Below, one piece after another: positions 49,017 to 60,405 of a DNA stretch of 64,000 nt. Position 1 is the first letter of the stretch. Each line of letters begins with the position of its first letter. The stretch comes from Piromyces finnis (lineage: Eukaryota; Neocallimastigomycota; Neocallimastigomycetes; Neocallimastigales; Neocallimastigaceae). The notes under the pieces were generated by a model. That model was not told where the DNA came from. It searched no databases and was given only the letters and a program-made list of their open reading frames with translations. Position numbers and translations under genes: made by a program. The stretch is taken from the NCBI GenBank assembly GCA_002104945.1, contig MCFH01000058.1:186001-250000 (forward strand), read 5' to 3'.

Positions 49017-50003
49017 TTATTTTAAATAGGTTTTGTAGAAAGTATCAATTTTATCAAATGGAATAACCTTCAAATTATCATAAAGATCGGTATGAACAGC
49101 ATCTGGAATAATTAATAATTGCTTATTATCAGTGTACTTATTATCTTTTACCATATTATCATAGGCAGTTTTACTAAAGTAGCAAGAGTGAGCCTTTTCT
49201 CCATGGATAATAAAAACTGCATTTCTAATTTCATTACTGTAACGAAGAATAGGTTGATTCATAAATGACATACAACCAATAGTATTCCAACCGTTATTGG
49301 AATTTAAAGAACGCTTATGATAACCTCTTTCAGTCTTATAATAAGAATAGTAATCTTTAACAAATTGTGGAGCATCAGCTGGAAGTGGATCAACAACACC
49401 ACCTCCTAACTTATATTCACCCTTTTTAAAATCTTCTATTCTTTGTTGATTAAGATTCTTTCTATTTTCATATCTTGCTGGTTCATTATCCCCTTGATCA
49501 AAATAGCCATTAGCATTTACTCTTGTCATATCATACATAGTGCATGATACTGTAGCCTTTACTCTAGTATCAAGACAAGCGGTATTAAGAGCTAAACCTC
49601 CCCAACCACAAATACCAAGAATACCAATACGTTCAGGATCAACATTATCTTGAATAGATAAGAAATCAACAGCAGCTTGGAAATCTTCTGTATTAATATC
49701 AGGTGAAGCCATATATCTTGGTTTACCACTAGATTCCCCTGTAAATGATGGATCAAAAGCAATAGTTAAATAACCTCTAGAAGCTAATTCTTGAGCATAT
49801 AAACCACTACATTGTTCCTTTACAGCACCAAATGGTCCACAAACAGCAATAGCTGGTAATTTTTCTTTAACTTCATTAGGAATATACATATCAGCAGCTA
49901 AAGTAAAACCATATCTAGTGGTAAAGGTAACTTTTTTATGTGTAACTTTATCACTCTTTGGGAAAGTTTTATCCCATTCTTGAACTAAGACTAATGATTC
50001 CAT
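49017..50003 (-). CDS. Bacterial-type alpha/beta hydrolase
   Basis: A complete intron-free gene of 328 residues. Alpha/beta hydrolase fold: oxyanion region CGPFGAVKEQ, YLTIAFDPSFTGES, nucleophile elbow GICGWGG (Gly-x-Cys-x-Gly, so the nucleophile is Cys as in dienelactone hydrolases), and the late His in AVHTDLYD. No signal peptide or membrane segment, so cytosolic. The family is common in Firmicutes and Bacteroidetes; substrate not predictable. In an A+T-rich, intron-bearing genome an uninterrupted bacterial-like gene suggests horizontal transfer. The TAA stop is at the natural end. An A-rich leader precedes the ATG. It is flanked by LINE remnants on one side and 2.3 kb of empty DNA on the other. 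Confidence 0.9.
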   Translation of the reverse strand: MESLVLVQEWDKTFPKSDKVTHKKVTFTTRYGFTLAADMYIPNEVKEKLPAIAVCGPFGAVKEQCSGLYAQELASRGYLTIAFDPSFTGESSGKPRYMASPDINTEDFQAAVDFLSIQDNVDPERIGILGICGWGGLALNTACLDTRVKATVSCTMYDMTRVNANGYFDQGDNEPARYENRKNLNQQRIEDFKKGEYKLGGGVVDPLPADAPQFVKDYYSYYKTERGYHKRSLNSNNGWNTIGCMSFMNQPILRYSNEIRNAVFIIHGEKAHSCYFSKTAYDNMVKDNKYTDNKQLLIIPDAVHTDLYDNLKVIPFDKIDTFYKTYLK

Positions 50004-52314
50004 ATTTATTTTTTAAACTTAAAGTATTTTAAATATATATTATAAAATTAAATAAAAAATATTTTATTGTTATTATTTTATTAACATAATTCATCAAAAT
50101 TTTACTTTCTGTAATCATTAATTTTACACAATATTACTATAAATTATGAATTATAAATAATATTAAAATAAAACTATATTTACCTTTTCCTTTTTTTTTT
50201 TTGTCTTTTTTTTATAAAAAAAAAAATCAAAATTTGAATTTTTTTCTTTTATATATATATATATATTTTTTTTTAATTTATTTATTATATTGTAATTAAA
50301 AATAAATTAATGATTATTATTAAATAATATAATAAATAATTATAAATAAATATATTATATTATATAAATATAAATATATATCAATAAAAAAAATTATTAT
50401 ATATAAATTCTATCATATTCTATCATATTAATATATGAGTAATCAAGAAAAGTGGAAACAAGAACTAACATAACACTAACAAAAAATGAAATTTTTTTTT
50501 ACTATTACTATAAAATGCATGTCAAGAAAGCATATAAAATGGAACACAAAAAGAATTTTTAATTATAACTTCAGATGATATTCCATTCCATTTGTTACTT
50601 GCCTGAAGAACACCAATATCATTTTTCATTTGCGGAATATAAAAATATCAATGGAATATAATCCGATTACTTTAAAGGAGTTATTACTAATACCACCTAT
50701 ATAATTAATATATTTGTTAAATATTTCATTACATTCTTTATATATATTAAGACTGATTTAGTTTTTGTTAAGCTAAATAAATTTCCAAATTTAATACCAT
50801 ATATGTCAAATTTAATTAAAAAAATAAAATAAAATAAAATAAAATAAAATTGAAATATTATATATTCAGTGTCACTTTACGAGTTCAATATATAAAAATT
50901 AACATTAATTAATTGATATACCATAAGAACTTCTAGAAAATATGATAAAAAAAATGAAACACTAATAGCAATAGCAAAAATAATTATGATTAATATAACT
51001 ACTTTTATTATTAGTCAAAATACTTTTATAATAGTTTTTCAAGACTTTAATTATTTCAATTATTACGAAAAAAAAATAAATAAAAAAAAAAACAATAATA
51101 ATAAAAAGCTAATAAATAAATGAGCAAACAAAAGAAGCATAGGTTAATAAAAAATAAATAAAATATTAAAAAAAAATATAGGAAGACAGAGAAATTAACA
51201 AAAATAATAAAGAACAAGTAAATGAAAATAACTTACCGTTAATTTAAAATATTATAATGTTTCAAACAAAGAATATAGTACTTTAAATAAATTATTACAA
51301 AGAAAAAATATTGAGTTTACTATATTTGAGGTTTATGAAGAAATTTTTAAGTTCGATGACTTGTTTTTTTTTTTTTTTTTTTTATTAATTCAATCTGGAA
51401 TTTTAATTTATTCTATGATTAGTAGGTGTTAGTTTTTCATAATTATTTAATACTTTATATATATATATGACTAATTCAAATAAAATTCCGCTTCCAATAT
51501 TCATTGATTATTATAAAAATATTAAACTTTTATACGCCACTCAAATTTATATACTCTATGAATCATTGTTAATAAATTCATATGCTTTAATTATTCTTCT
51601 TCACCTTTAAAAAAAAACTATCATAAATGTTTAATTTTTGATTATTTATTGAACTTAATATAAGTAGTAATAATATATAAGGTTATATTTATAATAGATC
51701 ATGGATATAAAATATATTACTGATTTTTATTTATATTTCGTATCTATAAATTTATTTTAACTTTCTTATATTCAATCATATTTCATATATATTTCATTTA
51801 TAATTTGTTAGTATTTATGAAAAAATTCTAAAATTATAATACATAAAATCAAATAATTTGTAAATATATATATGGAAACATCAGTTTTTTGTTTCTTCAT
51901 ATTATAAAAAGGCAAGCAATTGTTATAAACAATAAACAATGCTACTAAATAGCAAAAATGTGTGAATATTATTCATTAATTTTTTACATCTTATTAAAAA
52001 AAAAAAAAAAAAAAGAACATATAAATAATAAAATAATAAATATAAGTTGTTGTTGTTTTTTAATTATTTTTATTATTATTTAAAATTTATTCTAATTGGT
52101 ATTATATTTTTTCCTTAATATATATATATACTATTTAATTTTTATATTATTTAGTAATTTTTAATTTTTTCGCGAGGTAATTTACTGAATTGATCTGTTA
52201 AGAAAAAAAGGGGAAAAAATTATAAAAAAATAATATTATTACATTATATTATTAACCTAATTTCGGTTTAAAAATAAACTAAAATATATATTACATTTTA
52301 TTTATTTATAACTA
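50004..52314. other. Intergenic, no gene seen
   Basis: Very A+T-rich, with poly-A/T runs, a short (AAAAT)n at about 50818-50850 and TA repeats. I find no ORF, tRNA or LTR end. The first few hundred bases presumably hold the hydrolase promoter. Confidence 0.6.
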
Positions 52315-53797
52315 TTATTCTACCTTAAAATTACCATTCATATCTTCTTTTAGCCAAACTTCACATTCTTCTCTTGTTCCTTCTGGATTTCTCAATTGCC
52401 ATATCTTCTTTTTTATCTTTACTTTTTTTCTGGATTTGATCTTGAATTTCTTTTACTTGAGCTTTTGAAAGAGCAGATCTAATGGTAACAACTGCATTTT
52501 CTGGTGGCCGAACAAACACAATTTTATATAAATTTAAATCATAAAGATATTCACAGGCTTTCAATGAATCATTACCATTTAGCATTTTATTTAATTCTTC
52601 ACCAATTTTACTACGACTAGTTCTTGTACTTAACATATTCTAAAAAAAATAATAATAATAAAAATATAGATTCTAATCTTTAAATATTATATAAAAATTT
52701 TCATATTTTAATTTAATTGCTATTATTTGAAATAAAATGAAATTCAAATATTTGTTACATACTTGTATTTCTTCATTTTTTATTGCTTCTAACACATTTT
52801 TTTCAATAGTGTGTCCGAAATGAGAAGCAAAACGCACTACTCTAAGTGTTCTTAAAGGATCGTCATTAAATGTTTCATATGGTGGTAATGGTGTTCTTAT
52901 GATTTTTTCCTTTAAATCATGTAAACCCTTCATTATTTGTTATGTATGTTAAATGAATAAATTGTTTTTAATTTAATTAGAAAGAAGGGATAATATTTAA
53001 TTATATTAATATTTAATTATTAAGATCTTCAATTTTAAAAAGATTTAATGTATCAATTTCACATTAAATAAATAATAATAAATAATATACCATTTTTGTA
53101 AAATCTTCAACTTCCTTAGTTTGAATATTGTAAAATAAAGCATTGATAGTAATATCACGTCGTTAAGCATCTACTGTTGGTGTGCCATAATTTATGGAAT
53201 ACTTATTTGGTTCTGTACTGCCTATTACTGTTGGTGTATCACCACTTAAGTTTACAAAATCAATTGATTGACCTAAAACCTTTCCAGTCGCAGTTTCCAT
53301 ATTTTTATTTTTTTCTGGATTAGCGGCTACTCGAGCCATATGAGAAACTTCTAAGTTATTATTTAACATATATTCTCTTACTAATAAAGCAAAATCATAG
53401 CCCATCATATTATCTACAACAACATCAATATCATTTGATTCAAGACCCAATAACTTTAATGGGTTTTTTTTTATTATTATTATTGTAATATCATTGTTAA
53501 TTATTAGAATATATAAGTAATATTTAAATTTTATATTTTTTTTTTAATTTTATTTTATTTTAGTAATTTTTAATCATAAAAAAAGGACTTATTTTATATC
53601 TTTTTAGTTTAAATAAGAAATAAATATTTATTCTTTTATTTAATAGATAAGATTTTATAAACTTACTTTATCTCTAACCCAACCACCTGCAATTCTTAAA
53701 GTTGGCCTTTCTTTTTTTTTTTTTTTTCTTTTATATATTCGTAAACATTACTTAATATATCAATTTTATTCTCATTTTCAGTAAAATTTATTTTCAT
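52315..53797 (-). pseudogene. CCA1: CCA-adding enzyme (tRNA nucleotidyltransferase), broken
   Basis: Would add CCA to tRNA 3' ends. Four exons can be traced: 53797-53667, 53453-53091, 52927-52764, 52639-52315, with GT...AG introns of 213, 163 and 124 bp. Motifs: LRIAGGWVRDK (nucleotide-binding), ESNDIDVVVDN (catalytic aspartates), RRDITINALFYN, IRTPLPPYETFNDDPLRTLRVVRFASHFG, then SRSKIGEELNKML and a C-terminal RNPEGTREEC. Damage: a frame change in a 16-A run between the start and the AGGWVRDK motif; a TAA at 53163-53165 just before RRDITINAL; a further frame change in an A-rich stretch near 52420; and the region after FVRPPEN looks about 90 residues short. Homopolymer sequencing errors could explain the first and third, not the TAA. 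If real, a functional copy must exist elsewhere. Confidence 0.85.
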
Positions 53798-54099
53798 GAT
53801 AATCTATTAAATATTTTTATTTATTTATTTATTTATATTGTGAATAATTGTTTCGTTTTAGTTTTCTTTAATAATAGATTTTAACTTACAAACTCTTCCT
53901 TGATATAATAATACAATAATTAAACAATTTTTTTAAAAGATATATGTTTTTTATCCAATGAAATATCATCATTTTTTATATATATTCTGCATAAGAAATT
54001 TTAAAGGAAAAATAAGATTTTAATCATAAAAATCTACATAATAATAGATTTTATTAAGGATTAGGGTTATAATGATTTGGATGATGATTGATTTTTCTT

Positions 54100-54163
54100 T
54101 GATACGAAGAAAAATATTATCTTAATTCTATAAATGAATATAGAAAGTGATAATATTTGTATC
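54100..54163 (-). promoter_or_regulatory. Two-tier hairpin in the R-B LTR
   Basis: Same stems as at 13799-13862 and again in the other LTR of this element at 55479-55542. In R the outer stem begins one base inside the LTR terminus, so it contains the sequence the integrase should recognise. Confidence 0.6.
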
Positions 54164-56820
54164 TAAAATTTAATAAATAAAAATAAATAAGAAAATAAAA
54201 ATAGAATGAATGATTTTTATACTTGTTCATTTGCAAGTCTTTGTTAGTTTAAAATATAAAATTATTTTATTTAATTATAAAGTTTTAATATTTAATAACT
54301 CTTGTATTATTAAATATATATATGTTATGGTTTAATACATCTTGAATGTATGTAAATATAATCACAATTATTATTTTAATAAAATTTAATATTATTATCT
54401 AATTTTACTGGATTATTAGGAACATCTTTTAAAATAAAATAATTCTATCACTATTTATACAAAATTATTATTTTAAAGTATAATTATAAACAAATATAAA
54501 CTATTTAATTTAAAACTAAATAAACAATTAAATAGACAAAAAGTTTACATTTATAGTTTTTAATTTAATAATTTTATACATGTTAATTATTTTAATTTTC
54601 AACTATCTGTGTTTTAATAATATTATTATTATTATTATTATTATAAATTCATAATTTATAAATTTAATTATTTATCAATATCTTCGCCCTTAAGATATAA
54701 CTTCGTCCCTTGAAGTTATGAAAAGAAAAATAATAGATAAATAATTAAATTTTATAAATAATTAAAGATCTTCATTTTATTACTTCCTCTTCTTCTTAGG
54801 ATTTTCTTCTTTTCTTTCTTTATATGCATGTTTAATTTCTAATGTCCTCCATTAATTTATTTTTAATATATAATTTTCCGGATATTTTTTTTTATAGTAG
54901 CTGCAGTGTCTTTTTCAAATAAATTTATTCTTCATTTATATCCACATCAAATAAAGCTTACTTAAGGTTTATTATTATTTAAAGTTTATTTTCTGATACT
55001 TTTATTCCATTATCCACATATTATTTTGAAATTCATATAAGTTTTTAGAAGAGCGGAGCAGTGGGAATATAATGTTTTTCATTCAGGTGAAATATACATT
55101 ATAATTTTATTATTTTATAATATATAATTGGTATATTATAATTGATTATGGATTTATAATTGAATTATATTATAATGTTTTTGTATTATAATATTGATTT
55201 TATTTTAAATAATTTGAATATTTAAAATTTTGATATTAATGTTGTTTATTTAATTATTGGAATTAAATATTTGTGAAATTTTTTTTTAATATATATTAAT
55301 AATATATTGGAATATATTAATATATATTGTTGAAGTATTGTTAATTCTGATTTTAATTAATTTTGAAATTAATTAAATTTGAAGTAGCAGTAGTTTCCTA
55401 TGGGGAACAGAGAGGTTCGCGTAATTCCCTCCGGCCTTAAGACTAGCTACGCAGTAGATTTTTGGATTCTCCACCATTTGATACGAAGAAAAATATTATC
55501 TTAATTCTATAAATGAATATAGAAAGTGATAATATTTGTATCTAAAATTTAATAAATAAAAATAAATAAGAAAATAAAAATAGAATGAATGATTTTTATA
55601 CTTGTTCATTTGCAAGTCTTTGTTAGTTTAAAATATAAAATTATTTTATTTAATTATAAAGTTTTAATATTTAATAACTCTTGTATTATTAAATATATAT
55701 ATGTTATGGTTTAATACATCTTGAATGTATGTAAATATAATCACAATTATTATTTTAATAAAATTTAATATTATTATCTAATTTTACTGGATTATTAGGA
55801 ACATCTTTTAAAATAAAATAATTCTATCACTATTTATACAAAATTATTATTTTAAAGTATAATTATAAACAAATATAAACTATTTAATTTAAAACTAAAT
55901 ATTCAATTAAATAGACAAAAAGTTTACATTTATAGTTTTTAATTTAATAATTTTATACATGTTAATTATTTTAATTTTCAACTATCTGTGTTTTAATAAT
56001 ATTATTATTATTATTATTATTATAAATTCATAATTTATAAATTTAATTATGTAAAATATTCTAAACTAAGTTCAGGTTTGTATACACTCAATATTCTAAA
56101 CTACACTTTAAATTATTTTTAATTTTTTATATTTTATTTATTAAATTATTTTAAAATAACTAAACTAAAACAACCGTTGATTACTTTACCGTGAAGGATA
56201 TTTTACCAGAGCCCTCACTAAGTAATCAATTTATTTTATTTAAAACTAAAATTATTAATCTAAACTATAAACTAATGTTAATTTATCTATACTAAATTAA
56301 CCTATACGATTTTCCAACTATCGTTTCAATAGTTGAAAAATTTTCTTTATTTATACTTTTTAAATAAATTGAATAAATTCTAATATACATGTTTTAATAT
56401 TATAATTTTACATTGTTTACATTTATGCATTTATTAAAAGAATTTATTTGTATTAAACTATTTAAATTCAATTTATTTACTAAAGAATTTTCTAAACTTA
56501 AAATAAAGTTTTGATTTATTTACTATATGGTTGATTATATTTCAAACATATATTCAATTTATTTATTTCTAATTTTGAGGCTTAGTTTATAAAAAAAATT
56601 TTTTATTATCTAAAATATTTATTGGTTAAAATTTATTTAATTTAAAATTTTATTTTATCATCAAAAACTTTATCTTATCATAAAATTATATTTTACATAA
56701 ATTTATGTTAATGTATTGTGATATAAATTTTATGGAAATTTACGGTACATTAATTTAATACATTATACATTATTTTAAATACGTATTAAATACATTATTC
56801 TATTAATACAATATTTTACA

Positions 56821-56835
56821 TGCCCCTCTTCTTAA
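56821..56835 (-). promoter_or_regulatory. Gy1 polypurine tract
   Basis: Minus strand AAGAAGAGGGGCA directly before the 3' LTR and overlapping the pol stop codon; the expected plus-strand primer. Confidence 0.75.
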
Positions 56836-59800
56836 GTCGAGCCCCTGAGCGACTTATGTTTAAGGTATTCCTGGATCAACTGAGGGTCTTCGATTTCATC
56901 TTCTCTAAGCCATGTACTTTCTGAAGGTAATAAACTTTTCCAAACCACAAAGTAGTACTTAGTTCCATTAACAACTTTTTCACTAACAATTTTCAATGGA
57001 ATTCTTCCTTCAGTAGAATCAGTAGCAATGTTTGGAATTCTAGAAGTTGATTCATTCACTTCAACTTCTCTTTCAACAAAAGGTTCTAAATTCGAAATGT
57101 GAAAAACGGGATGACATCTTAAACTTTCTGGTAGTTCCAATTTATAAGAAACAGGTCCTGTTTTTTCAATGATCTTAAATGGTCCAAGTTTCTTATTTGT
57201 TAATTTTGGAGGCCCTTTCGGAAGTAAATCAGGACGCTTTAACCAAACTAAGTCACCAACCTTTAACTTAGGTCCAATAAGTCTAATACAATCGGCGTAT
57301 TTCTTATATCTTTCCTTGGCTTTTTCTAAGTTCTTCTTTAAAAATTTAATATTGTCTTGCATCTGAGAGGCGTGCCTGTTAGCTCTTCTGTTGTCACTAT
57401 CAGCAGGAATATCGGTATTAAATCTTGGATTTTGCCCATAATTTGCAAAGAATGGAGTTTGATTTATAGATTGCTGAAGTGTATTATTATACGCAAATTC
57501 GGCATAAGGCAGAAGATTCATCCAGTTATCTTTTCTTTTGTTAATGTAACATCTAAGAAATTGTTCTAAAATACTATTTACACGTTCAGTCTGTCCGTCT
57601 GTTTGAGGATGGTGAGCACTCGAAATATTGTGCTTAATGTTCAACAAAGTGCATAATCTTTGCCAAAATTCAGAAGTAAATTGGGTTCCTCGATCCGATA
57701 TTATTTCATCAGGTAGGCCATGTAAACGAAAAACTTCTCTAAAGAAAACATCAGCGGCAATTTGAGCAGTCGGAATCATTCTAAACGGAATAAAATGAGC
57801 CATCTTCGTTAATCTATCCACAACAACCATTATAACTGTTTTTTCCTTTGACTTTGGCAAATCAGTTATAAAATCCATAGAAACAGAAGACCACGGTCTT
57901 TCAGGAGTTGGTAGCGGCTGTAAAAGTCCATAAGGTCTATGACGATCAACCTTAGCAGCTCCACAAACTTTACAAGAAGCAATAAACTTAACTATATCTT
58001 GAGTCATGTTTATCCAAACAAAGTTTCTTGTAATTAATTCTTTTGTTTTAATAATACCAAAATGACCATGAATTGGATTGTCATGATGCATTGAGATTAT
58101 TATATCTCTCATTTTCTTTGGTACATAAATTAAACTTTTATACAAAAGAATTCCTTCTTCGCTTAACTTAAAATTCTTCATTAACTTCTTATACTTCTTA
58201 CTTGCGGTAGATTTTCCTTGTAGAATATTTATTAACTCCTTAATTTCTTCATCTTCTTTAATTTCTTTAATTAAATCTTCTTTGAGATTCCCTTGAATAG
58301 ACACAAGACATAAAGTATCTTCGATTTCTTTAACTGTCAAGCAAGAATAGGCTTCTTCGTCTTCTTTATTACTTTTATCTTCTTCATAATCAGGACGTCT
58401 TGAAAAAGCATCAGGTTTTCCACCTTCTTTACCCGGTCTATATTGTATTTTGAAATCATAACGGGTCAAAAACAAATTCCAGCGAATTTGTCTTTGCGAC
58501 AATAGTTCAGGCTTTCTAGGAAAGGTAAGATTTTTATGATCCGTATAGATCATAAATTGATGCTTGGCTCCTTCTAAGTAGTGTCTCCATTGTTTCAAAG
58601 CTTCAATAACAGCCAAAAGTTCCTTATCATAAATAGGATAATTCTTTTCCGATTTAGTCAATCCCCTTGAATAATAACAAATTGGATGAAGTTCATTATT
58701 ATTCGGTAACCTTTGAGACAATACAGCACCAATTACAAAATTACTTGCATCTGTCTCAACCACAAAAGGTAATTCAGGATCAGCATGAATTAAAATTGGT
58801 TCTTCGGTAAAGAATTTCTTTAAAGTACAAAAAGCTTCATTACATTCTTCTGACCAATGAAATTTAACATCTTTCTTTGTTAGATTATGTAACGGTTTAG
58901 CAATACCAGCAAAGTTTGGAATAAATCTTCTATAATAATTACATAATCCGATAAATGATTGCACTTCTTTAACAGATGTTGGTACAGGCCATTCCATAAT
59001 AGCTTTAACCTTCTTTGGATCCATAGAGATTCCTTTATCTGAGATAACATGCCCTAAGAAAGTAGTTTCTGAAGTTTCAAATTCGCATTTACTAAGTTTT
59101 GCATATAAGCCATTTTCTTTTAATCTTTGAAGAACTTTCTTTACGTGCTTTCGATGTTCTTCTAAGTTTTTCGAATAGATAAGAATATCATCAATATAAG
59201 AAAAAGCGAATTCATCCAAGTATTCCCCGAGAACATCATTGATAAAATGTTGGAAAGTTGCAGGAGCGTTTTTCAACCCAAACGGCATGACAAAGTGACC
59301 AAATCTTGTCCTAAATGCAGTTTTATATTCATCACCTTCATTTATTCGAACTAGATTATAAGCAGACTTGAGATCAAGTTTAGTAAAGACTTTTGCTTCT
59401 CTTAATCTATCGAATAATTCAGATATGAGAGGTAATGGATAAGAATCCCTGATTATGTTTTCATTGAGTCTTCGGTAGTCAACACACAATTTTAAAGTCC
59501 CATCCTTTTTCCTAACGAACAACACAGGTGCTCCGGCAGGTGAAGTAGACGGTCTAATAAATCCTTTTTCTAAATTTTCAGAAATATACTCCTTTAACGT
59601 ATTCCTTTCTTCTTCTGTCAAAGGGTATAACGGACCATAAAATAAGTTATCTTTATCTTTCAATCTTATTTTACAATCGTATATTCGATGTGGAGGTAGT
59701 TCATTACACTCAACTTCATCAAATACACTTTCAAATTCCTTATATACATCAGGAATTTCTACAACACTTTCTTCAACATCTTTACCTTTATTTCCTTCAT

Positions 59801-60116
59801 TTGAAATAACACTACATACAATATACTTTTGAACATTCTTTTTATTTAATTTTAAGTTTTTACTACATTTCTTTTTAATACATGAATTCTTATTTTTATC
59901 TATAATTTTTATATTTTCTTTGTTCTTAATTTCACTATATCTAATTTTTAAACTATTTTTATAATTATTGAGTATTTCCTGTACTAGTTCCTTTTCTTTT
60001 CTTCTTTCTTCTTCCTTGGACAATTCTTCTTCTTTGCTTCTTTTTTCCATTTCTTCTGGAGTAGCACAGCAATTTAAAGAACAGAATTTGGACTTAAATT
60101 CTAGAGTTAGGATCAT
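56832..60116 (-). CDS. Gy1 pol: reverse transcriptase, RNase H, integrase, chromodomain
   Basis: 1094 codons, open. Lys/Glu-rich start, then reverse transcriptase (KLCVDYRRLN, FTKLDLKSAYN, catalytic YIDD), RNase H (ETDASNFVIGAV, DKELLAV, TDHKNL), integrase HHCC finger (HHDNPIHGHFG...CKVCGAA), D-D-E core (MDFITDLP, SDRGTQF, HHPQTDGQTERVN), GPY/F module (KLGPFKIIE), and a C-terminal chromodomain (YYFVVWKSLLPSESTWLREDEI). Chromodomains direct chromovirus integration to marked chromatin. Odd: GHFVMPFG lacks the three residues EYL found in Gy2 and Gy3 before the VMPFG motif. The protease sits in a separate frame upstream. Confidence 0.93.
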   Translation of the reverse strand: MILTLEFKSKFCSLNCCATPEEMEKRSKEEELSKEEERRKEKELVQEILNNYKNSLKIRYSEIKNKENIKIIDKNKNSCIKKKCSKNLKLNKKNVQKYIVCSVISNEGNKGKDVEESVVEIPDVYKEFESVFDEVECNELPPHRIYDCKIRLKDKDNLFYGPLYPLTEEERNTLKEYISENLEKGFIRPSTSPAGAPVLFVRKKDGTLKLCVDYRRLNENIIRDSYPLPLISELFDRLREAKVFTKLDLKSAYNLVRINEGDEYKTAFRTRFGHFVMPFGLKNAPATFQHFINDVLGEYLDEFAFSYIDDILIYSKNLEEHRKHVKKVLQRLKENGLYAKLSKCEFETSETTFLGHVISDKGISMDPKKVKAIMEWPVPTSVKEVQSFIGLCNYYRRFIPNFAGIAKPLHNLTKKDVKFHWSEECNEAFCTLKKFFTEEPILIHADPELPFVVETDASNFVIGAVLSQRLPNNNELHPICYYSRGLTKSEKNYPIYDKELLAVIEALKQWRHYLEGAKHQFMIYTDHKNLTFPRKPELLSQRQIRWNLFLTRYDFKIQYRPGKEGGKPDAFSRRPDYEEDKSNKEDEEAYSCLTVKEIEDTLCLVSIQGNLKEDLIKEIKEDEEIKELINILQGKSTASKKYKKLMKNFKLSEEGILLYKSLIYVPKKMRDIIISMHHDNPIHGHFGIIKTKELITRNFVWINMTQDIVKFIASCKVCGAAKVDRHRPYGLLQPLPTPERPWSSVSMDFITDLPKSKEKTVIMVVVDRLTKMAHFIPFRMIPTAQIAADVFFREVFRLHGLPDEIISDRGTQFTSEFWQRLCTLLNIKHNISSAHHPQTDGQTERVNSILEQFLRCYINKRKDNWMNLLPYAEFAYNNTLQQSINQTPFFANYGQNPRFNTDIPADSDNRRANRHASQMQDNIKFLKKNLEKAKERYKKYADCIRLIGPKLKVGDLVWLKRPDLLPKGPPKLTNKKLGPFKIIEKTGPVSYKLELPESLRCHPVFHISNLEPFVEREVEVNESTSRIPNIATDSTEGRIPLKIVSEKVVNGTKYYFVVWKSLLPSESTWLREDEIEDPQLIQEYLKHKSLRGST

Positions 60117-60405
60117 GTTTTCTTAACCAATTCTTGCCCAAAATAACAGAAATACCAGAAGGAAGATCGGTAAGGTAGAATTGAATGGATTCCTTATGAT
60201 TCTTGATATTCATTATCAAAGGAATTGTTTCATACTTCAAAAATCCATTACCACCTATACCTTCAACATATTTATCCTTAAACATTCTTTGGAATGGAAT
60301 CTTGTACTTATCAACGGCCTTCCAATCCAAAAAGTCCAAGTCCGAACCAGAATCCACAAGAGCCTTAAGATAAACACCATTATTGTAACAGAATATCGTA
60401 AACAT
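60094..60405 (-). CDS. Gy1 retropepsin ORF
   Basis: 103 codons. LKALVDSGSDLDFLD (catalytic DSGS) and ISVILGKNWLRKHDP, the usual ILG-x-x-WL end of Ty3/gypsy protease. It starts with ATG inside gag (+1 to gag, 26-nt overlap) and ends 23 nt inside pol (+1 again). The protein sense crosses both overlaps, so the original may have been one ORF with two single-base insertions, or translation may shift or restart. Confidence 0.82.
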   Translation of the reverse strand: MFTIFCYNNGVYLKALVDSGSDLDFLDWKAVDKYKIPFQRMFKDKYVEGIGGNGFLKYETIPLIMNIKNHKESIQFYLTDLPSGISVILGKNWLRKHDPNSRI

